Source: Runella defluvii (GTDB lineage: Bacteria; Bacteroidota; Bacteroidia; Cytophagales; Spirosomataceae). Taken from it: a stretch of 64,000 nt of DNA. The stretch lies in assembly GCF_014195535.1 (NCBI RefSeq), contig NZ_JACIBY010000001.1, forward strand, positions 970,669-1,034,668, given 5' to 3'. Shown piece by piece: positions 24,192 to 33,915 of the stretch (position 1 is its first letter; the number at the start of each line of letters is the position of its first letter). The notes under the pieces are model-generated. The model saw only the letters and a list, made by a program, of their open reading frames with translations, made no database searches and was not told the origin of the DNA. Both the position numbers and the translations under genes were made by a program.

Positions 24192-27100
24192 TTAATCGCC
24201 ATAGCCGCCGCCCCCTGGGGTTTCGATACAAAGCGTATCGCCCGTATCGACATCGATGCTGCAAATCCCTGCCAAGACTTCTTGCGTTCCGTTAGTACGG
24301 GTCAGGGTTTGCTGGCCTACTTTGCCATTTTGCCCTCCCACCAGCCCATAAGGAGGCACAACGCGGTGCTGGGTAATGAGCGTCACGCGCAGCGGAGCCA
24401 AAAAGGCCACTTCGCGGATGATTCCATCACCACCTTTCCAGCGTCCTTCCCCGCCCGAATGCGTCCGAACAGCGAAGTTTTTGAGACGGACAGGATAGCG
24501 CCGTTCGAGTTCTTCGGGGTCGGTGATGCGGGTATTGGTCATGTGTTGGTGAACGGCCGAACGGCCGTCAGCGCCTTGGCTGGCACCCGTCCCGCCGCAG
24601 ATGGTTTCGTAGTAGCCAAAAGCACTATTTCCAAACAAAAAGTTATTCATTGTTCCTTGACTACAAGCCGATAACTCAAAGGCTTTGAGGAGGGTATCCA
24701 CCAATCGTTGGCTGACTTCGGTATTGCCCCCCACAACGGCGGGGCATTCGGTGGCTTCATCGCTAAAAATAGGATGCAAAAAGCTGTTTTCGGGCAAACG
24801 AACCTCTACGCCTTGCATTAATCCTTCATTGAGCGGGATGTTTTTGTTGACCAGCAAACGAAGGACGTACAAAATGGCGCTGTAAATGATGGAGACGTTG
24901 GCGTTGAGGTTGTTAGGGTGGCAATCGGAGGTGCCCGTAAAGTCAAACACAATTCCTCCCGCTGCGTTTGGCTGTATTGACACCTGAATGCTATGCCCGT
25001 CATCAAGCGATTCGGACGCCTCAAAAACGCGGTTTTTATACGGTAAAAAAGCCTGTTGGAGGGCTTCAAAAGCGTTGCTTTTCAGTAACTTCATGTACCG
25101 ATGCACCTTCGTCAAACCATGCTGCTCGACCAGCTGTTGGAGCGCCCATTCGCCTGAGCGCAGGGAAGCCAAAGCGGCGTTGATGTCGGCAATATTTTCG
25201 GTCAAAGCGCGGGTAGGGTAGGGCGCATTGGTGAACAGTTCGGTAACGGTTTCCCACTGCATTTCACCATTTTTAACCAAATACGTGGGCAATAAAACCA
25301 CTCCTTCTTCCACCAACGAGGTTGCATCGGGAGGCATAGAGCCTGGTGTTTTTCCGCCTATTTCGGCGTGGTGAGCGCGGTTGATGACATAGCCGATAAG
25401 TTCTCCCTCAGGGGTAAAAACGCCCGACAGAAGGGTAACATCAGGTAAATGAGAGCCGCCGTACTTGGGATGATTGGTAATGATGACATCGCCTACGCCA
25501 ATGTTGATTTTTTCCCGAACGAGCCGCGCACAGACGCCCAAACTCCCCAAATGCACAGGAATGTGCGGGGCATTGACCAACAACTCGGCATCGGCATCTA
25601 GCAATGCACACGAAAAATCAAGGCGTTCTTTGACGTTGACTGAGAACGCCGTTCGCTGCAATTGAGCGCCCATTTCCTCCGCAATCGCCATAAAACGGTT
25701 GGTAAATAGCTCTAGTTCAATGGCTTCGCTTTGGGCGTCAACGATACTATTCCGTTTTTCTACCAAAGTGACTACGACGTCAGTAGTAGGCGTGATGACG
25801 GCTTGCCATCCTTCGGGAATAAAACTGGTAGAAGTAGTATTGAGCAACACCGCAGGTCCCGAAAAGTAATCGCCTGGGTTCAATTGATTCCAGTCATAAG
25901 CGGGGTATTTTGCTTGGTGAATGGGACTGGCAAGTTGTTGTAATTGAGCGGTTTCGGTTGTTGCTTGGCTGGCCGCTTTTTCCGAAACGACAACTTTGAT
26001 ACTTTCTACTTCGATGGTCAGGTTGTTGGGACAGTAACCAAACAAACGGCGGTATTTATCGTAAAAATGTTCCTCAATTTCGTCTAAAGTAAGGGTTTTC
26101 TGCGCGGGGACGGCTACCTCTATCGTACTTTCTTGGCCTTTGAAACGTAGATACAACAAAGCGAGCGCATTTTCTTTGTCAATAAGTTCCGTACCATCTT
26201 GTTGGAGAAGCTGAGTGCCTTGTTCTGTCAGCTGGTTCAAGCGTGAAAAAAGCGTTTCATTTATTTCGGACAAAGGTAAAAGTACTTGCTGAGTAACAAT
26301 GCGTTGGGCAGAGGCTTGACCCATGCCATAAGCACTCAAAAGCCCTGCATCGTAGGGAAGAATAACGGTTGAAATACCGAGAATTTCGGCCAATTGGCAA
26401 CCGTGTAACCCACCTGCTCCTCCAAAGGTAAGGAGGGGATATTCTTTGGGTGAAAAACCTTTGGCGACAGAAATCCGACGGATGGCCTCGGCCATTTTTT
26501 CGTTGGCAATTTGTTCAAATCCCCGCAGCAATTCTTCTTCCGAAATCGCTTGTTGGGTTTTTGCAAAAATCTGATGCTGAATGGTTTGAAGAGCTTCTTT
26601 GGCTTTGTCAACCCGAACGGGAATCCCAAAACGAGAGGTGTCGAGTTTGCCCAAAAGTAAGTTGACATCCGTGATGGTTAAAGGGCCTCCTGCACCGTAA
26701 CAAGCGGGGCCAGGATAAGCACCTGCGCTTTCGGGACCGACGCGTAGTTGATGCCCGTCGAATCCGCAAATGGAACCACCACCAGCCGCCACGGTTTCGA
26801 TGGCGAGGGTGGGATTGTGGAGTTCGATGCCTTCGATTTTGGTGATAAATTCTAAATCCAATTTTCCGTCAAAACGCGCGGTGTCAGTGCTGGTTCCACC
26901 CATGTCGAAGGTCAAACAGCGTTCAAAACCAAGGCGTTTGGCAATGGCCGCCGCGCCTACCATTCCACCCGCTGGGCCGCTTAAGAGGCTGTCTTTGGCC
27001 TGAAAACTTTCGGCGCTTACCAAGCCACCCGCGCTGGTCATTACCCTGACCGAGTGATTGGAATGGACGCTGTTTTCTAGGCGAAAAGAGGCGGTAATGT

Positions 27101-27938
27101 TGTTTAAATAATCCGAAAGAATCGGTTGTAGGTAGGCGTTGACGAGGGCCGTTTGGGTACGTTTTAGGTAATTAATCCCCGCGTATAAATCGGTTGAACT
27201 ACTGACGTAGCGGTGGCCTTGCGCCAAAAAGTGACGTTGGACAGCTTGTTCGTGCGCTGGGTTTCGGTAACTGTTGAGGAAAGAAATAGCAATGGATTCA
27301 CCCGCGTTTTTATTAGAAACAGGCAGTGTCAGTGCTTCTATTTCAGTGCCTGAGGCATCGAGTCGTTCTTCAACCTCAACCACATGCTGATACAAAAGCG
27401 TGGGTTCAGGAATGGCAATTTGAAACAAATTAGGGCGTTGTTGTGTCCCGATTCGCAATAAATCTTTGAACCCTTTGGTCACAAAAAGGGTGACTTTCGC
27501 GCCTTTTCGTTCCAAAAGCGCATTGGTGCCTTTGGTCGTGCCAAGCCGCATCGACAAGGGTGGAAAAGCGCTGCCGAGCGGCGTTTGCGTCACAATCCTT
27601 GTCGCCAATACAGGCGCTTCTTCGTGGGTTGTAATTTCAAAATCGACGGAGTCGCCATCCAAGTAAAGATCATGGGAAAGCGTTAATACATTGCCTTCAA
27701 CCGCCGTTATGTGGAGAAAATCGGTTTGACCAACGATTCGGAAGGAAAAACCAATAATTAATTCAGGGGGAAATGCCCAAGACGAGGAAATTTGGACTTG
27801 ATGAGAGGCTACTTTTTGTTCAATTCTACCTCGTAAAAAGCTGCTACTAAGTACTTTGGTTCGGAGAAGGTCTTGAGAAGGAGTAAGCGCAAGGCAGTCG
27901 GTAAAAGTACCGCCTGTATCAATCCAAATGTGCCACAT
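24192..27938 (-). CDS. oplAH: 5-oxoprolinase / hydantoinase A-B fusion
   Basis: This 1248-residue cytoplasmic enzyme probably hydrolyses 5-oxoproline to glutamate with ATP. The N-terminal half (about 1-690) is HyuA-like: [10 protein letters not shown] near the start, [16 protein letters not shown], and [12 protein letters not shown] as ATP-binding elements of the ASKHA-type fold, with [10 protein letters not shown]. The C-terminal half (about 720-1248) is HyuB-like, beginning [24 protein letters not shown] and including [13 protein letters not shown]. The single-chain layout and length match eukaryotic OPLAH and its bacterial homologues. N-methylhydantoinase is the alternative but is usually two genes. 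It has no catabolic neighbours here. Confidence 0.87.
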   Translation of the reverse strand: MWHIWIDTGGTFTDCLALTPSQDLLRTKVLSSSFLRGRIEQKVASHQVQISSSWAFPPELIIGFSFRIVGQTDFLHITAVEGNVLTLSHDLYLDGDSVDFEITTHEEAPVLATRIVTQTPLGSAFPPLSMRLGTTKGTNALLERKGAKVTLFVTKGFKDLLRIGTQQRPNLFQIAIPEPTLLYQHVVEVEERLDASGTEIEALTLPVSNKNAGESIAISFLNSYRNPAHEQAVQRHFLAQGHRYVSSSTDLYAGINYLKRTQTALVNAYLQPILSDYLNNITASFRLENSVHSNHSVRVMTSAGGLVSAESFQAKDSLLSGPAGGMVGAAAIAKRLGFERCLTFDMGGTSTDTARFDGKLDLEFITKIEGIELHNPTLAIETVAAGGGSICGFDGHQLRVGPESAGAYPGPACYGAGGPLTITDVNLLLGKLDTSRFGIPVRVDKAKEALQTIQHQIFAKTQQAISEEELLRGFEQIANEKMAEAIRRISVAKGFSPKEYPLLTFGGAGGLHGCQLAEILGISTVILPYDAGLLSAYGMGQASAQRIVTQQVLLPLSEINETLFSRLNQLTEQGTQLLQQDGTELIDKENALALLYLRFKGQESTIEVAVPAQKTLTLDEIEEHFYDKYRRLFGYCPNNLTIEVESIKVVVSEKAASQATTETAQLQQLASPIHQAKYPAYDWNQLNPGDYFSGPAVLLNTTSTSFIPEGWQAVITPTTDVVVTLVEKRNSIVDAQSEAIELELFTNRFMAIAEEMGAQLQRTAFSVNVKERLDFSCALLDADAELLVNAPHIPVHLGSLGVCARLVREKINIGVGDVIITNHPKYGGSHLPDVTLLSGVFTPEGELIGYVINRAHHAEIGGKTPGSMPPDATSLVEEGVVLLPTYLVKNGEMQWETVTELFTNAPYPTRALTENIADINAALASLRSGEWALQQLVEQHGLTKVHRYMKLLKSNAFEALQQAFLPYKNRVFEASESLDDGHSIQVSIQPNAAGGIVFDFTGTSDCHPNNLNANVSIIYSAILYVLRLLVNKNIPLNEGLMQGVEVRLPENSFLHPIFSDEATECPAVVGGNTEVSQRLVDTLLKAFELSACSQGTMNNFLFGNSAFGYYETICGGTGASQGADGRSAVHQHMTNTRITDPEELERRYPVRLKNFAVRTHSGGEGRWKGGDGIIREVAFLAPLRVTLITQHRVVPPYGLVGGQNGKVGQQTLTRTNGTQEVLAGICSIDVDTGDTLCIETPGGGGYGD

Positions 27939-27959
27939 AATGAGGGGGGTATTTAAAAT

Positions 27960-27993
27960 AACTTCCCGAAAGTGGGCTCACTTTCGGGAAGTT
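27960..27993. terminator. CTTCCCGAAAGT hairpin, locus 3
   Basis: A perfect 15-bp stem (27960-27974 with 27979-27993, loop GGCT) lies 24 bases past the gldF stop and before the oplAH start. It probably terminates the recJ-lptB-DUF4199-gldF transcript. The stem core is shared with 3220-3259 and 4792-4823, but the loop differs. Confidence 0.65.
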
Positions 27994-28016
27994 TAAAGGA
28001 TGATTCTGATAAAAAA

Positions 28017-28745
28017 TTACTTTCTTTTTCGATGTACTTGCCCTTGCGTGAGCCAAAGAAATAAAACGGTGACACTTACCAAATAAATCACGTTGCGGGA
28101 GTCAACCAAACCACGCCCCAAATCGGCGTATTGTTGGTCGAGCGAAATCCACGAAATGGGATACGACAAAGAACCCCAAAAATCAAGTTTGGCCACGGCG
28201 CCTATGCCCGCAAAAAGTAAAAAGCTGATAAAAACGCCTAACACAAAAGCGACGATTTGGTTGTCGCTCAGGGAAGACGCCCATAGTCCAACGGCGACAA
28301 AAACAGCAGCCAATAAAACCAAACCAATGTATGAACCAAAAACGGCGCCAGAGTCCACATTTCCCACAGGGCTACCTAATTGATACACCGTGATGTAGTA
28401 TAAAATGGTAGGGGCTAGGGTGAGAATAATCAATACCCAATCGGCTAAAAACTTCCCAATAACAAGGTGCCAATCGCTCAATGGTTTGGTGAGCAACAAC
28501 TCTATCGTCCCGTTGCGAAACTCTTCAGCCAACGACCGCATCGTAACGGCAGGAACAAGAAAAAGCAAGACAAAAGGAGTAAGGTTAAAAAACGAAGTCA
28601 GGTCGGCATACCCGTAATTGAGGAGATTGGTGTCGGGAAATACCCACATCAATAGCCCTACAGCGGTCAAAAATACCGCCATGACGATATAGGCCGTCAG
28701 CGAGCTGAAAAAGGCATTGATTTCTTTTTGGAAAATGGCAAACAT
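28017..28745 (-). CDS. gldF: GldF-like ABC transporter permease
   Basis: This 242-residue inner-membrane protein has six segments and the ABC-2 pattern SLAEEFRNGTIELLLTKPLSDWHLVIGKFLA. The N-terminal FQKEINAFFSSLTAYIVMAVFL matches GldF of gliding Bacteroidota. GldF works with GldG and the ATPase GldA in a transporter needed for gliding in Flavobacterium. The usual gldG neighbour is missing: the next gene on this strand is oplAH, after a terminator. It ends an apparent operon after recJ, lptB and a DUF4199 gene; the 49-base gap upstream holds a heptameric repeat. It may work with a distant gldG, or in a different transport role. Confidence 0.8.
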   Translation of the reverse strand: MFAIFQKEINAFFSSLTAYIVMAVFLTAVGLLMWVFPDTNLLNYGYADLTSFFNLTPFVLLFLVPAVTMRSLAEEFRNGTIELLLTKPLSDWHLVIGKFLADWVLIILTLAPTILYYITVYQLGSPVGNVDSGAVFGSYIGLVLLAAVFVAVGLWASSLSDNQIVAFVLGVFISFLLFAGIGAVAKLDFWGSLSYPISWISLDQQYADLGRGLVDSRNVIYLVSVTVLFLWLTQGQVHRKRK

Positions 28746-28751
28746 TAGTAG

Positions 28752-28789
28752 CTAATTACGAATTGGGAATGAGGAATTACGAATGGAGG
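28752..28789. repeat. Heptameric degenerate repeat
   Basis: The sequence reads in 7-base steps ATTACGA, ATTGGGA, ATGAGGA, ATTACGA, ATGGAGG. It fills the 49-base gap between gldF and the DUF4199 gene. It has the same style as 14997-15070 but does not form a long hairpin here. Confidence 0.55.
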
Positions 28790-28794
28790 TCTTT

Positions 28795-29313
28795 TTATTC
28801 AAAATCAAAGGGTTTATCTTTTTTCATAATGGCAGAAACGATCAATGAAATGATGAATCCCATAAGGATGGCCATAAAAATGCCAATTGCGAAAGTGATG
28901 CCAGGTGTTGAAAATTTGGAGCTCATTTCTATCGCAGCATCAATCTGGGCATCATCCATGCCACGGTTTTCTAAGTCTTCTCTGGTTTTATCCAGAATTT
29001 GTTGGCGTAAAGTAGGATCCACAAATTCGTTGTAAATATAGTTGTAAACACCTGCTAAAAAGCCACCAATACCCGACAATAAGGTACCGATACCAAGACC
29101 TTGGCCATAAGACATAAAACCACCATTTTGGGTGCGAAATTCTTTCATTCCCATGATCATCGCAAGTATAGGAATGATAATGCCCAGCCAAGCAAGTCCT
29201 GGGTTGGTTACTTGGCCAGTTACATAAATAAGGGTACTAAAAATCATTGAACCAATTCCTGAAATAGCACCCCATTTTAAGGCGGCGCGGGCTGTAGTAG
29301 GTTGTTGTTCCAT
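28795..29313 (-). CDS. DUF4199-family membrane protein
   Basis: This 172-residue protein has four membrane segments (about 11-31, 40-52, 70-92 and 138-160). The segment IPILAMIMGMKEFRTQNGGFMSYGQGLGIG is characteristic of DUF4199 proteins, which are common in Bacteroidota and uncharacterised. The amphipathic stretch between the third and fourth segments (about 98-130) is probably cytoplasmic or periplasmic and charged. It is 23 bases before lptB's stop side and 49 bases before gldF, so it is likely in their operon. No function can be assigned. Confidence 0.75.
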   Translation of the reverse strand: MEQQPTTARAALKWGAISGIGSMIFSTLIYVTGQVTNPGLAWLGIIIPILAMIMGMKEFRTQNGGFMSYGQGLGIGTLLSGIGGFLAGVYNYIYNEFVDPTLRQQILDKTREDLENRGMDDAQIDAAIEMSSKFSTPGITFAIGIFMAILMGFIISLIVSAIMKKDKPFDFE

Positions 29314-29336
29314 AAAGTAGCTTAGTTTAGTGGTAA

Positions 29337-30074
29337 TTAATCTTGAAGTTTGCGTTTCAATTCAAAACTTTCTCCTAAATACAAACGACGCACTTGTGGG
29401 TCGGCGGCGAGTTCTTCGGGTGTTCCCTGTTTTAAGATTTTACCTTCAAACAACAAATAGGCGCGGTCGGTGATGGAGAGGGTTTCGGATACGTTGTGGT
29501 CGGTGATGAGAATGCCGATGTTTTTGAATTTTAATTTTGAAACAATGGTCTGAATGTCTTCGACGGCAATGGGGTCAACGCCAGCAAATGGTTCATCGAG
29601 CAAAATAAATTTAGGGTCAACGGCCAGACAACGCGCAATTTCCGTCCTCCGACGTTCGCCACCCGACAGTACCATCCCTTTGTTTTTACGGACGTGGGTA
29701 AGGCTAAATTCTTCCAGCAGTTCTTCACATTTGGCTTTTTGGTCGGCTTTGCTCAGGTTGGTCATTTCAAGGACGGCGATGATGTTTTCTTCGACGGTCA
29801 GGGTTCTAAACACAGAAGCTTCCTGCGCCAAATAGCCAATGCCCAAGCGCGCACGCTTGTACATGGGCAAATCGGTGATTTCTTTATCGTCGATATACAC
29901 ATGGCCGCTGTTGGGTTTGACAAGCCCCGTTGCCATGTAAAACGATGTCGTTTTACCTGCGCCGTTTGGTCCCAACAATCCGACGATTTCACCTTGCCCA
30001 ACTTGGTAGCTGACGTTGTTGTTAACAAGGCGTGAACCGTATTTTTTTATCAAATTTTCTGTTCTGAGAATCAT
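29337..30074 (-). CDS. lptB: LPS export ABC transporter ATPase LptB
   Basis: This protein of about 245 residues is the ATPase that powers lipopolysaccharide extraction from the inner membrane with LptF/LptG. It shows [12 protein letters not shown] (Walker A), [18 protein letters not shown] (Q-loop region, a typical LptB string), [13 protein letters not shown] (signature) and [16 protein letters not shown] (Walker B). I start at the ATG at 30074 ([13 protein letters not shown]), which places Walker A at the normal distance; a start at 30098 would overlap recJ by 14 bases. The gap to recJ is 10 bases, so the two are co-transcribed. Confidence 0.9.
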   Translation of the reverse strand: MILRTENLIKKYGSRLVNNNVSYQVGQGEIVGLLGPNGAGKTTSFYMATGLVKPNSGHVYIDDKEITDLPMYKRARLGIGYLAQEASVFRTLTVEENIIAVLEMTNLSKADQKAKCEELLEEFSLTHVRKNKGMVLSGGERRRTEIARCLAVDPKFILLDEPFAGVDPIAVEDIQTIVSKLKFKNIGILITDHNVSETLSITDRAYLLFEGKILKQGTPEELAADPQVRRLYLGESFELKRKLQD

Positions 30075-30084
30075 AATTTTCTGT

Positions 30085-31812
30085 TCAACCTTCTTCAAAT
30101 CGTATGTCTTTCAAATACAACTGTAACGTCGTCTTATCGCGAAACGTATTTTCTTCGATGGTATAAGCGATTGAAAATGGCTTGCCCGACATAAGTTTTG
30201 GGTAAAAATCGACCATGCCAAAGCCAATCGCAGTGTATTTGGTGGGGCCTTGCGGACTGGGCTGAAACACTTCCAATTTTAAATGCTTTTCCTTCATCAA
30301 CGTCGGATTTCCGCTCATTCTCACTTGGTGACTCGCAAATACGGGTGTCATGTTTTCGGGACCAAAAGGAGCCATCTGCTTGACGATGCCGTAAAATTTG
30401 GGCGTAATGGCATTGAGATCCAAATCCATATCAATCTCAATCAGCGGTGTAAGTTGCTCTGGGCGAATGCGTTCACTTACAATGTCATTGAACTTTTTGC
30501 GGAACGCATCAACGTTTTCAACGGGCAACGAAAGCCCTGCGGCAAAGGTATGACCTCCAAATTGTTCTAATAAATCGGAGCAGGCTTCGATGGCTTCATA
30601 CACATCAAATCCAGGGACGGAGCGCGCCGAACCCGCCGCTTTGCCGTGCGAATTGGTGAGGATAACCGTTGGGCGGAAAAAATGCTCGATGCAGCGGCTC
30701 GCCACAATTCCCACGACGCCTTTGTGCCAATCTTCCTTATAAAGCACCGTACTGTTGGCCGATAGCATCCATTCATCTTCACGAATCATGTTCAGGGCTT
30801 CGTCGGTAATGCTGGTGTCAAAATTTCGGCGGTCGCTGTTGTGTTGATTGATTTCTTGGGCAAATGCTTCGGCCTCCGTTTTATCTTTTGACAAAAGAAG
30901 TCGAACCGCCTCTTTGGCGTGCGCAATCCGCCCAGCGGCATTGATCCGTGGCGCTAGTCCAAAAACCACACTGTTGATATCGAGTTCGTTGCGCAGTCCT
31001 GCCAGTGCCACGAGGGCATTGATGCCAGGTCGTTTGTGTTTATTAAGCTCTTTAAGACCCAAAAAGGCCAACGCACGGTTTTCTCCCGTAATATGCACAA
31101 TATCAGCAGCAATGCTGACGACCAATAAATCAAGTTGTTGGTACAAAACCTCTTCATCCCCCATTCCTTGTTCGCAAAGGGCTTGTAAGAGTTTAAACCC
31201 GACGCCGCAACCCGTCAATTCTTTGTAAGGATAAGGGCAATCTTCACGTTTGGGGTCAAGAACGGCCACCGCAGGAGGAAGATGCTGGTCGGGGCGGTGG
31301 TGGTCGCAAATGATAAAGTCGATGCCGCGACGTTGGGCTTCGGCTACTTTATCGGCCGATTTGATGCCACAGTCGAGCGTTACAATGAGCTTAACCCCTT
31401 GTTGTTCGGCATAATCAATTCCTTGCCACGACACCCCGTACCCTTCGGTATATCGGTCGGGGATGTAGTATTCGAGCTGTGTGTAGTATTTTTTGAGAAA
31501 ACCATAGAAGAGCGCCACCGACGTAGTGCCGTCCACGTCGTAATCTCCATAAATGATGATTTTTTCGTTGTTTTCAAAAGCACGTAATAATCTCGCTACG
31601 GCTTTGTCCATGTCCTTCATTAAGAAAGGGTTATGGAGGTGAGCGAGCGAAGGTCTAAAAAAGTCTTTGGCTTCGTCGAAAGTCGTAATACCACGTTGCA
31701 CAAGGAGTTGTCCCAAAAATGGATTGACATTGATGGATTTGGCAAGGGCTTCCGCTTGGATTTGTTGCGATTCTGAAAGTGTCGTTCGGTATGTCCAACG
31801 TTTGGTATTCAT
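30085..31812 (-). CDS. recJ: Single-stranded-DNA exonuclease RecJ
   Basis: This protein of about 575 residues degrades single-stranded DNA 5' to 3' in recombination and repair. [16 protein letters not shown] (about 87-102), VTLDCGIKS and ICDHHRPD are the manganese-binding DHH motifs, and [13 protein letters not shown] belongs to the DHHA1 domain. The C-terminal OB-fold segment (about 460-575) is present, so the protein is full length. The start at 31812 (MNTKRW) is chosen over an ATG three codons upstream; either is possible. It is the first gene of the recJ-lptB-DUF4199-gldF run. Confidence 0.92.
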   Translation of the reverse strand: MNTKRWTYRTTLSESQQIQAEALAKSINVNPFLGQLLVQRGITTFDEAKDFFRPSLAHLHNPFLMKDMDKAVARLLRAFENNEKIIIYGDYDVDGTTSVALFYGFLKKYYTQLEYYIPDRYTEGYGVSWQGIDYAEQQGVKLIVTLDCGIKSADKVAEAQRRGIDFIICDHHRPDQHLPPAVAVLDPKREDCPYPYKELTGCGVGFKLLQALCEQGMGDEEVLYQQLDLLVVSIAADIVHITGENRALAFLGLKELNKHKRPGINALVALAGLRNELDINSVVFGLAPRINAAGRIAHAKEAVRLLLSKDKTEAEAFAQEINQHNSDRRNFDTSITDEALNMIREDEWMLSANSTVLYKEDWHKGVVGIVASRCIEHFFRPTVILTNSHGKAAGSARSVPGFDVYEAIEACSDLLEQFGGHTFAAGLSLPVENVDAFRKKFNDIVSERIRPEQLTPLIEIDMDLDLNAITPKFYGIVKQMAPFGPENMTPVFASHQVRMSGNPTLMKEKHLKLEVFQPSPQGPTKYTAIGFGMVDFYPKLMSGKPFSIAYTIEENTFRDKTTLQLYLKDIRFEEG

Positions 31813-31936
31813 AGCTTGCAAAGTAACGAAAATATAGTCAATTCCGTTTAGGTATCCCAGAATCTATTCCGAGTTGTTTAGATATTTTTAACATTCCCTT
31901 GCCAAAATAGGTAAGGGTTTTTACATTTGCTTTACA

Positions 31937-32050
31937 ATGAATCCTGACCTCAAAAAATACCTCGCTCGACTTGCCTACTTACGTAGCGCTTGTTCATTTG
32001 TTCCCTAACGAGCAAGGTTAAAGCCCCTCTGTGGGCAACTCTTTTTCTTC
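31937..32050 (+). promoter_or_regulatory. Possible leader peptide and attenuator before the dehydrogenase gene
   Basis: A 23-codon frame starts at 31937 (MNPDLKKYLARL...) and stops at 32008. Its end overlaps a hairpin (CTTGTTC with GAGCAAG, one G-U pair). Next comes GCCC-CTCTGT-GGGC, then CTTTTT at 32041, like an intrinsic terminator. The layout suggests translation-controlled attenuation of the gene at 32082. The peptide has no run of one amino acid, so the signal is unclear; the terminator stem is short. Confidence 0.35.
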
Positions 32051-32081
32051 CCAATTTCATTCCAAAAATCAACAAACTACC

Positions 32082-33140
32082 ATGCAAAATGTATTAATCA
32101 TTGGCTTGGGGAAAGTGGGCTCATTGGTGGCTACTTTGCTCCACAAGCGTTTTAATGTCAAAGGGTTAGATAAGCGCAAGCCTAGCCGAAGCTTTGCTTT
32201 TGAGGTGATTGAAGGCGATGTGACCGACGAAGCCTTCATCGAACGTACCTTGTCGGAGTTTGACGCCGTTGTATCGTGTATGCCCTACAACCTCAACTTA
32301 CCGATTGCGCGTGCAGCCTTTAAAAACGGTATTCATTATTTTGACCTCACCGAAGATGTTCCGACCACAACGGCAATCAGAGAAATGGCCGACACTCACC
32401 GTGCTGTGATGGCGCCGCAGTGCGGATTGGCGCCAGGGTTAATTGGAATTGTGGGGGCTGATTTAGCCAAACGTTTCGAGCGTTTGCGTGATATTGAGCT
32501 TCGGGTGGGAGCATTGCCAAGGTACCCCAATGGGTTGCTGGGGTATTCTTTTACGTGGTCGCCTGCGGGAGTTATCAACGAATACATCAACGACGCTGAA
32601 GTGATTCAAAACGGCGAGCGCAAAATGGTGTCGTCGTTGGATGGTATCGAAGTCATTAACATTGAAGGGCAGGAGTTTGAGTCGTTTAGCACGTCGGGAG
32701 GGTTAGGAACTATGTGCGAAACCTACCTTGGAAAAGTGGATACCCTCAACTACAAGACGATTCGTTATCCAGGTCATGCCAAGCTGATGCGCTTCATGCT
32801 GTACGAACTAATCCTGAAAAACAACCGTCAACAGTTGGAAGAAATCTTGACTGCGGCCAAACCACCCGTCAAAGAAGACGTCGTGTATGTCTATGCCGTT
32901 GTGGAAGGTTGGCAGGCCGAGGGGCTTGCGCGCGAAGAGTTTTATCGGGCGTATCACCCCATAGAAATAGATGGTGTGCATTGGCGGGCTATCTCGTGGA
33001 CAACGGCGGCTTCGGTAGCGGCAGTGGTAGAGATGGTAGCCGATGGCACATTGCCGCAGCAGGGATTTATCAAACAAGAAGAAATACCATTTGAAGCTTT
33101 TTTAGCGACTACCAATGGTAGCTTTTTTAAAGAGCGATAA
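32082..33140 (+). CDS. Saccharopine dehydrogenase-like NAD(P) oxidoreductase
   Basis: This 352-residue cytoplasmic protein starts with a Rossmann motif, VLIIGLGKVGSLVATLL (about 4-20), followed by an acidic/basic strand VKGLDKRKPS. DAVVSCMPYNLNLPIARAAFKNGIHYFDLTED is the hallmark segment of saccharopine dehydrogenase-like and lysine 6-dehydrogenase enzymes. AGFAPG-like APQCGLAPGLIGIVGADL is also typical. The reaction is probably an oxidation of lysine or a related amino acid. The start at 32082 (MQNVLIIG) is preferred to the GTG at 32031, which lies in the leader structure. It is preceded by a possible attenuator. Confidence 0.75.
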   Translation: MQNVLIIGLGKVGSLVATLLHKRFNVKGLDKRKPSRSFAFEVIEGDVTDEAFIERTLSEFDAVVSCMPYNLNLPIARAAFKNGIHYFDLTEDVPTTTAIREMADTHRAVMAPQCGLAPGLIGIVGADLAKRFERLRDIELRVGALPRYPNGLLGYSFTWSPAGVINEYINDAEVIQNGERKMVSSLDGIEVINIEGQEFESFSTSGGLGTMCETYLGKVDTLNYKTIRYPGHAKLMRFMLYELILKNNRQQLEEILTAAKPPVKEDVVYVYAVVEGWQAEGLAREEFYRAYHPIEIDGVHWRAISWTTAASVAAVVEMVADGTLPQQGFIKQEEIPFEAFLATTNGSFFKER

Positions 33141-33249
33141 TGCGTATTTAAAAATATAGTGTCTTATAAGTGACTTTCAGACAGAGAGTTCCGTATATGA
33201 TTGTAAAACATTAATAAAAAACCATTTCTAGATTCGAGTTAAAAATCTC

Positions 33250-33804
33250 ATGACAAAAAAAATAAATCGTCAGACTGCACTTCGTGCCTTGGTTGGAGTA
33301 GGCGGAACACTCCCCGTGTTGGGACAAGAACGTTCCAAAAAAGAGTTAAAAGAGTTTCAAGAAGAGTTTAGCGTGGCCTGGCGCCGTTCGCTCGACTATT
33401 CTTTGACGATTATTGGGCAAATGCCCGAAGAGCATTTGGACTTTCATTATACCCCCGAAGCCATGACTTTTCGCGGGCAGTTTGTGCACTGTATTGTATT
33501 TACTGCCATGCAATTTGCGGGAAGGTTCGATATCCCTAACCCTTACGATACCAAAAATGATTGGCAAAAACTTTCAAAAGCCCAACTCATCGAAGAAATG
33601 AAGGGTTTTTATGCGTGGGTTGAAAAGGTCGTTGGCGAACTTCCCGCCGACCGACTTGCTCGTCATGAAGGGTATGCAGGTGGAAAAATTCAAGCGTGGC
33701 GTTTCTTCTACGCCATGGAAAACCATATTATTCACCACCGCGGACAAGCGATTTGTTACTTACGCCTGAAAGGTGTCACTCCTGAAGGATACGTAGGTTG
33801 GTAG
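33250..33804 (+). CDS. DinB-family four-helix protein
   Basis: This 184-residue protein has the DinB/YfiT-like four-helix bundle. FRGQFVHCIVFTAMQFAG supplies the first metal-binding His, and NHIIHHRGQAICYLRLKG the paired His in the last helix. DinB proteins are metal-dependent enzymes or transferases using small thiols in some bacteria; the substrate here is unknown. The N-terminal 24 residues (TALRALVGVGGTLPVLGQ) look weakly like an export signal, so it may be periplasmic, which is unusual but seen among Bacteroidota. It lies 109 bases from the dehydrogenase gene, in the same direction. Confidence 0.75.
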   Translation: MTKKINRQTALRALVGVGGTLPVLGQERSKKELKEFQEEFSVAWRRSLDYSLTIIGQMPEEHLDFHYTPEAMTFRGQFVHCIVFTAMQFAGRFDIPNPYDTKNDWQKLSKAQLIEEMKGFYAWVEKVVGELPADRLARHEGYAGGKIQAWRFFYAMENHIIHHRGQAICYLRLKGVTPEGYVGW

Positions 33805-33915
33805 GTATAATCTTGGTATGTTAAACCTATTAAATTGATTTTTAGTAGGTTTAATTATGAGTTTTTAGTATAGTATGTATATATGTATAGTATTTTATTT
33901 AACCATTAATTACCC

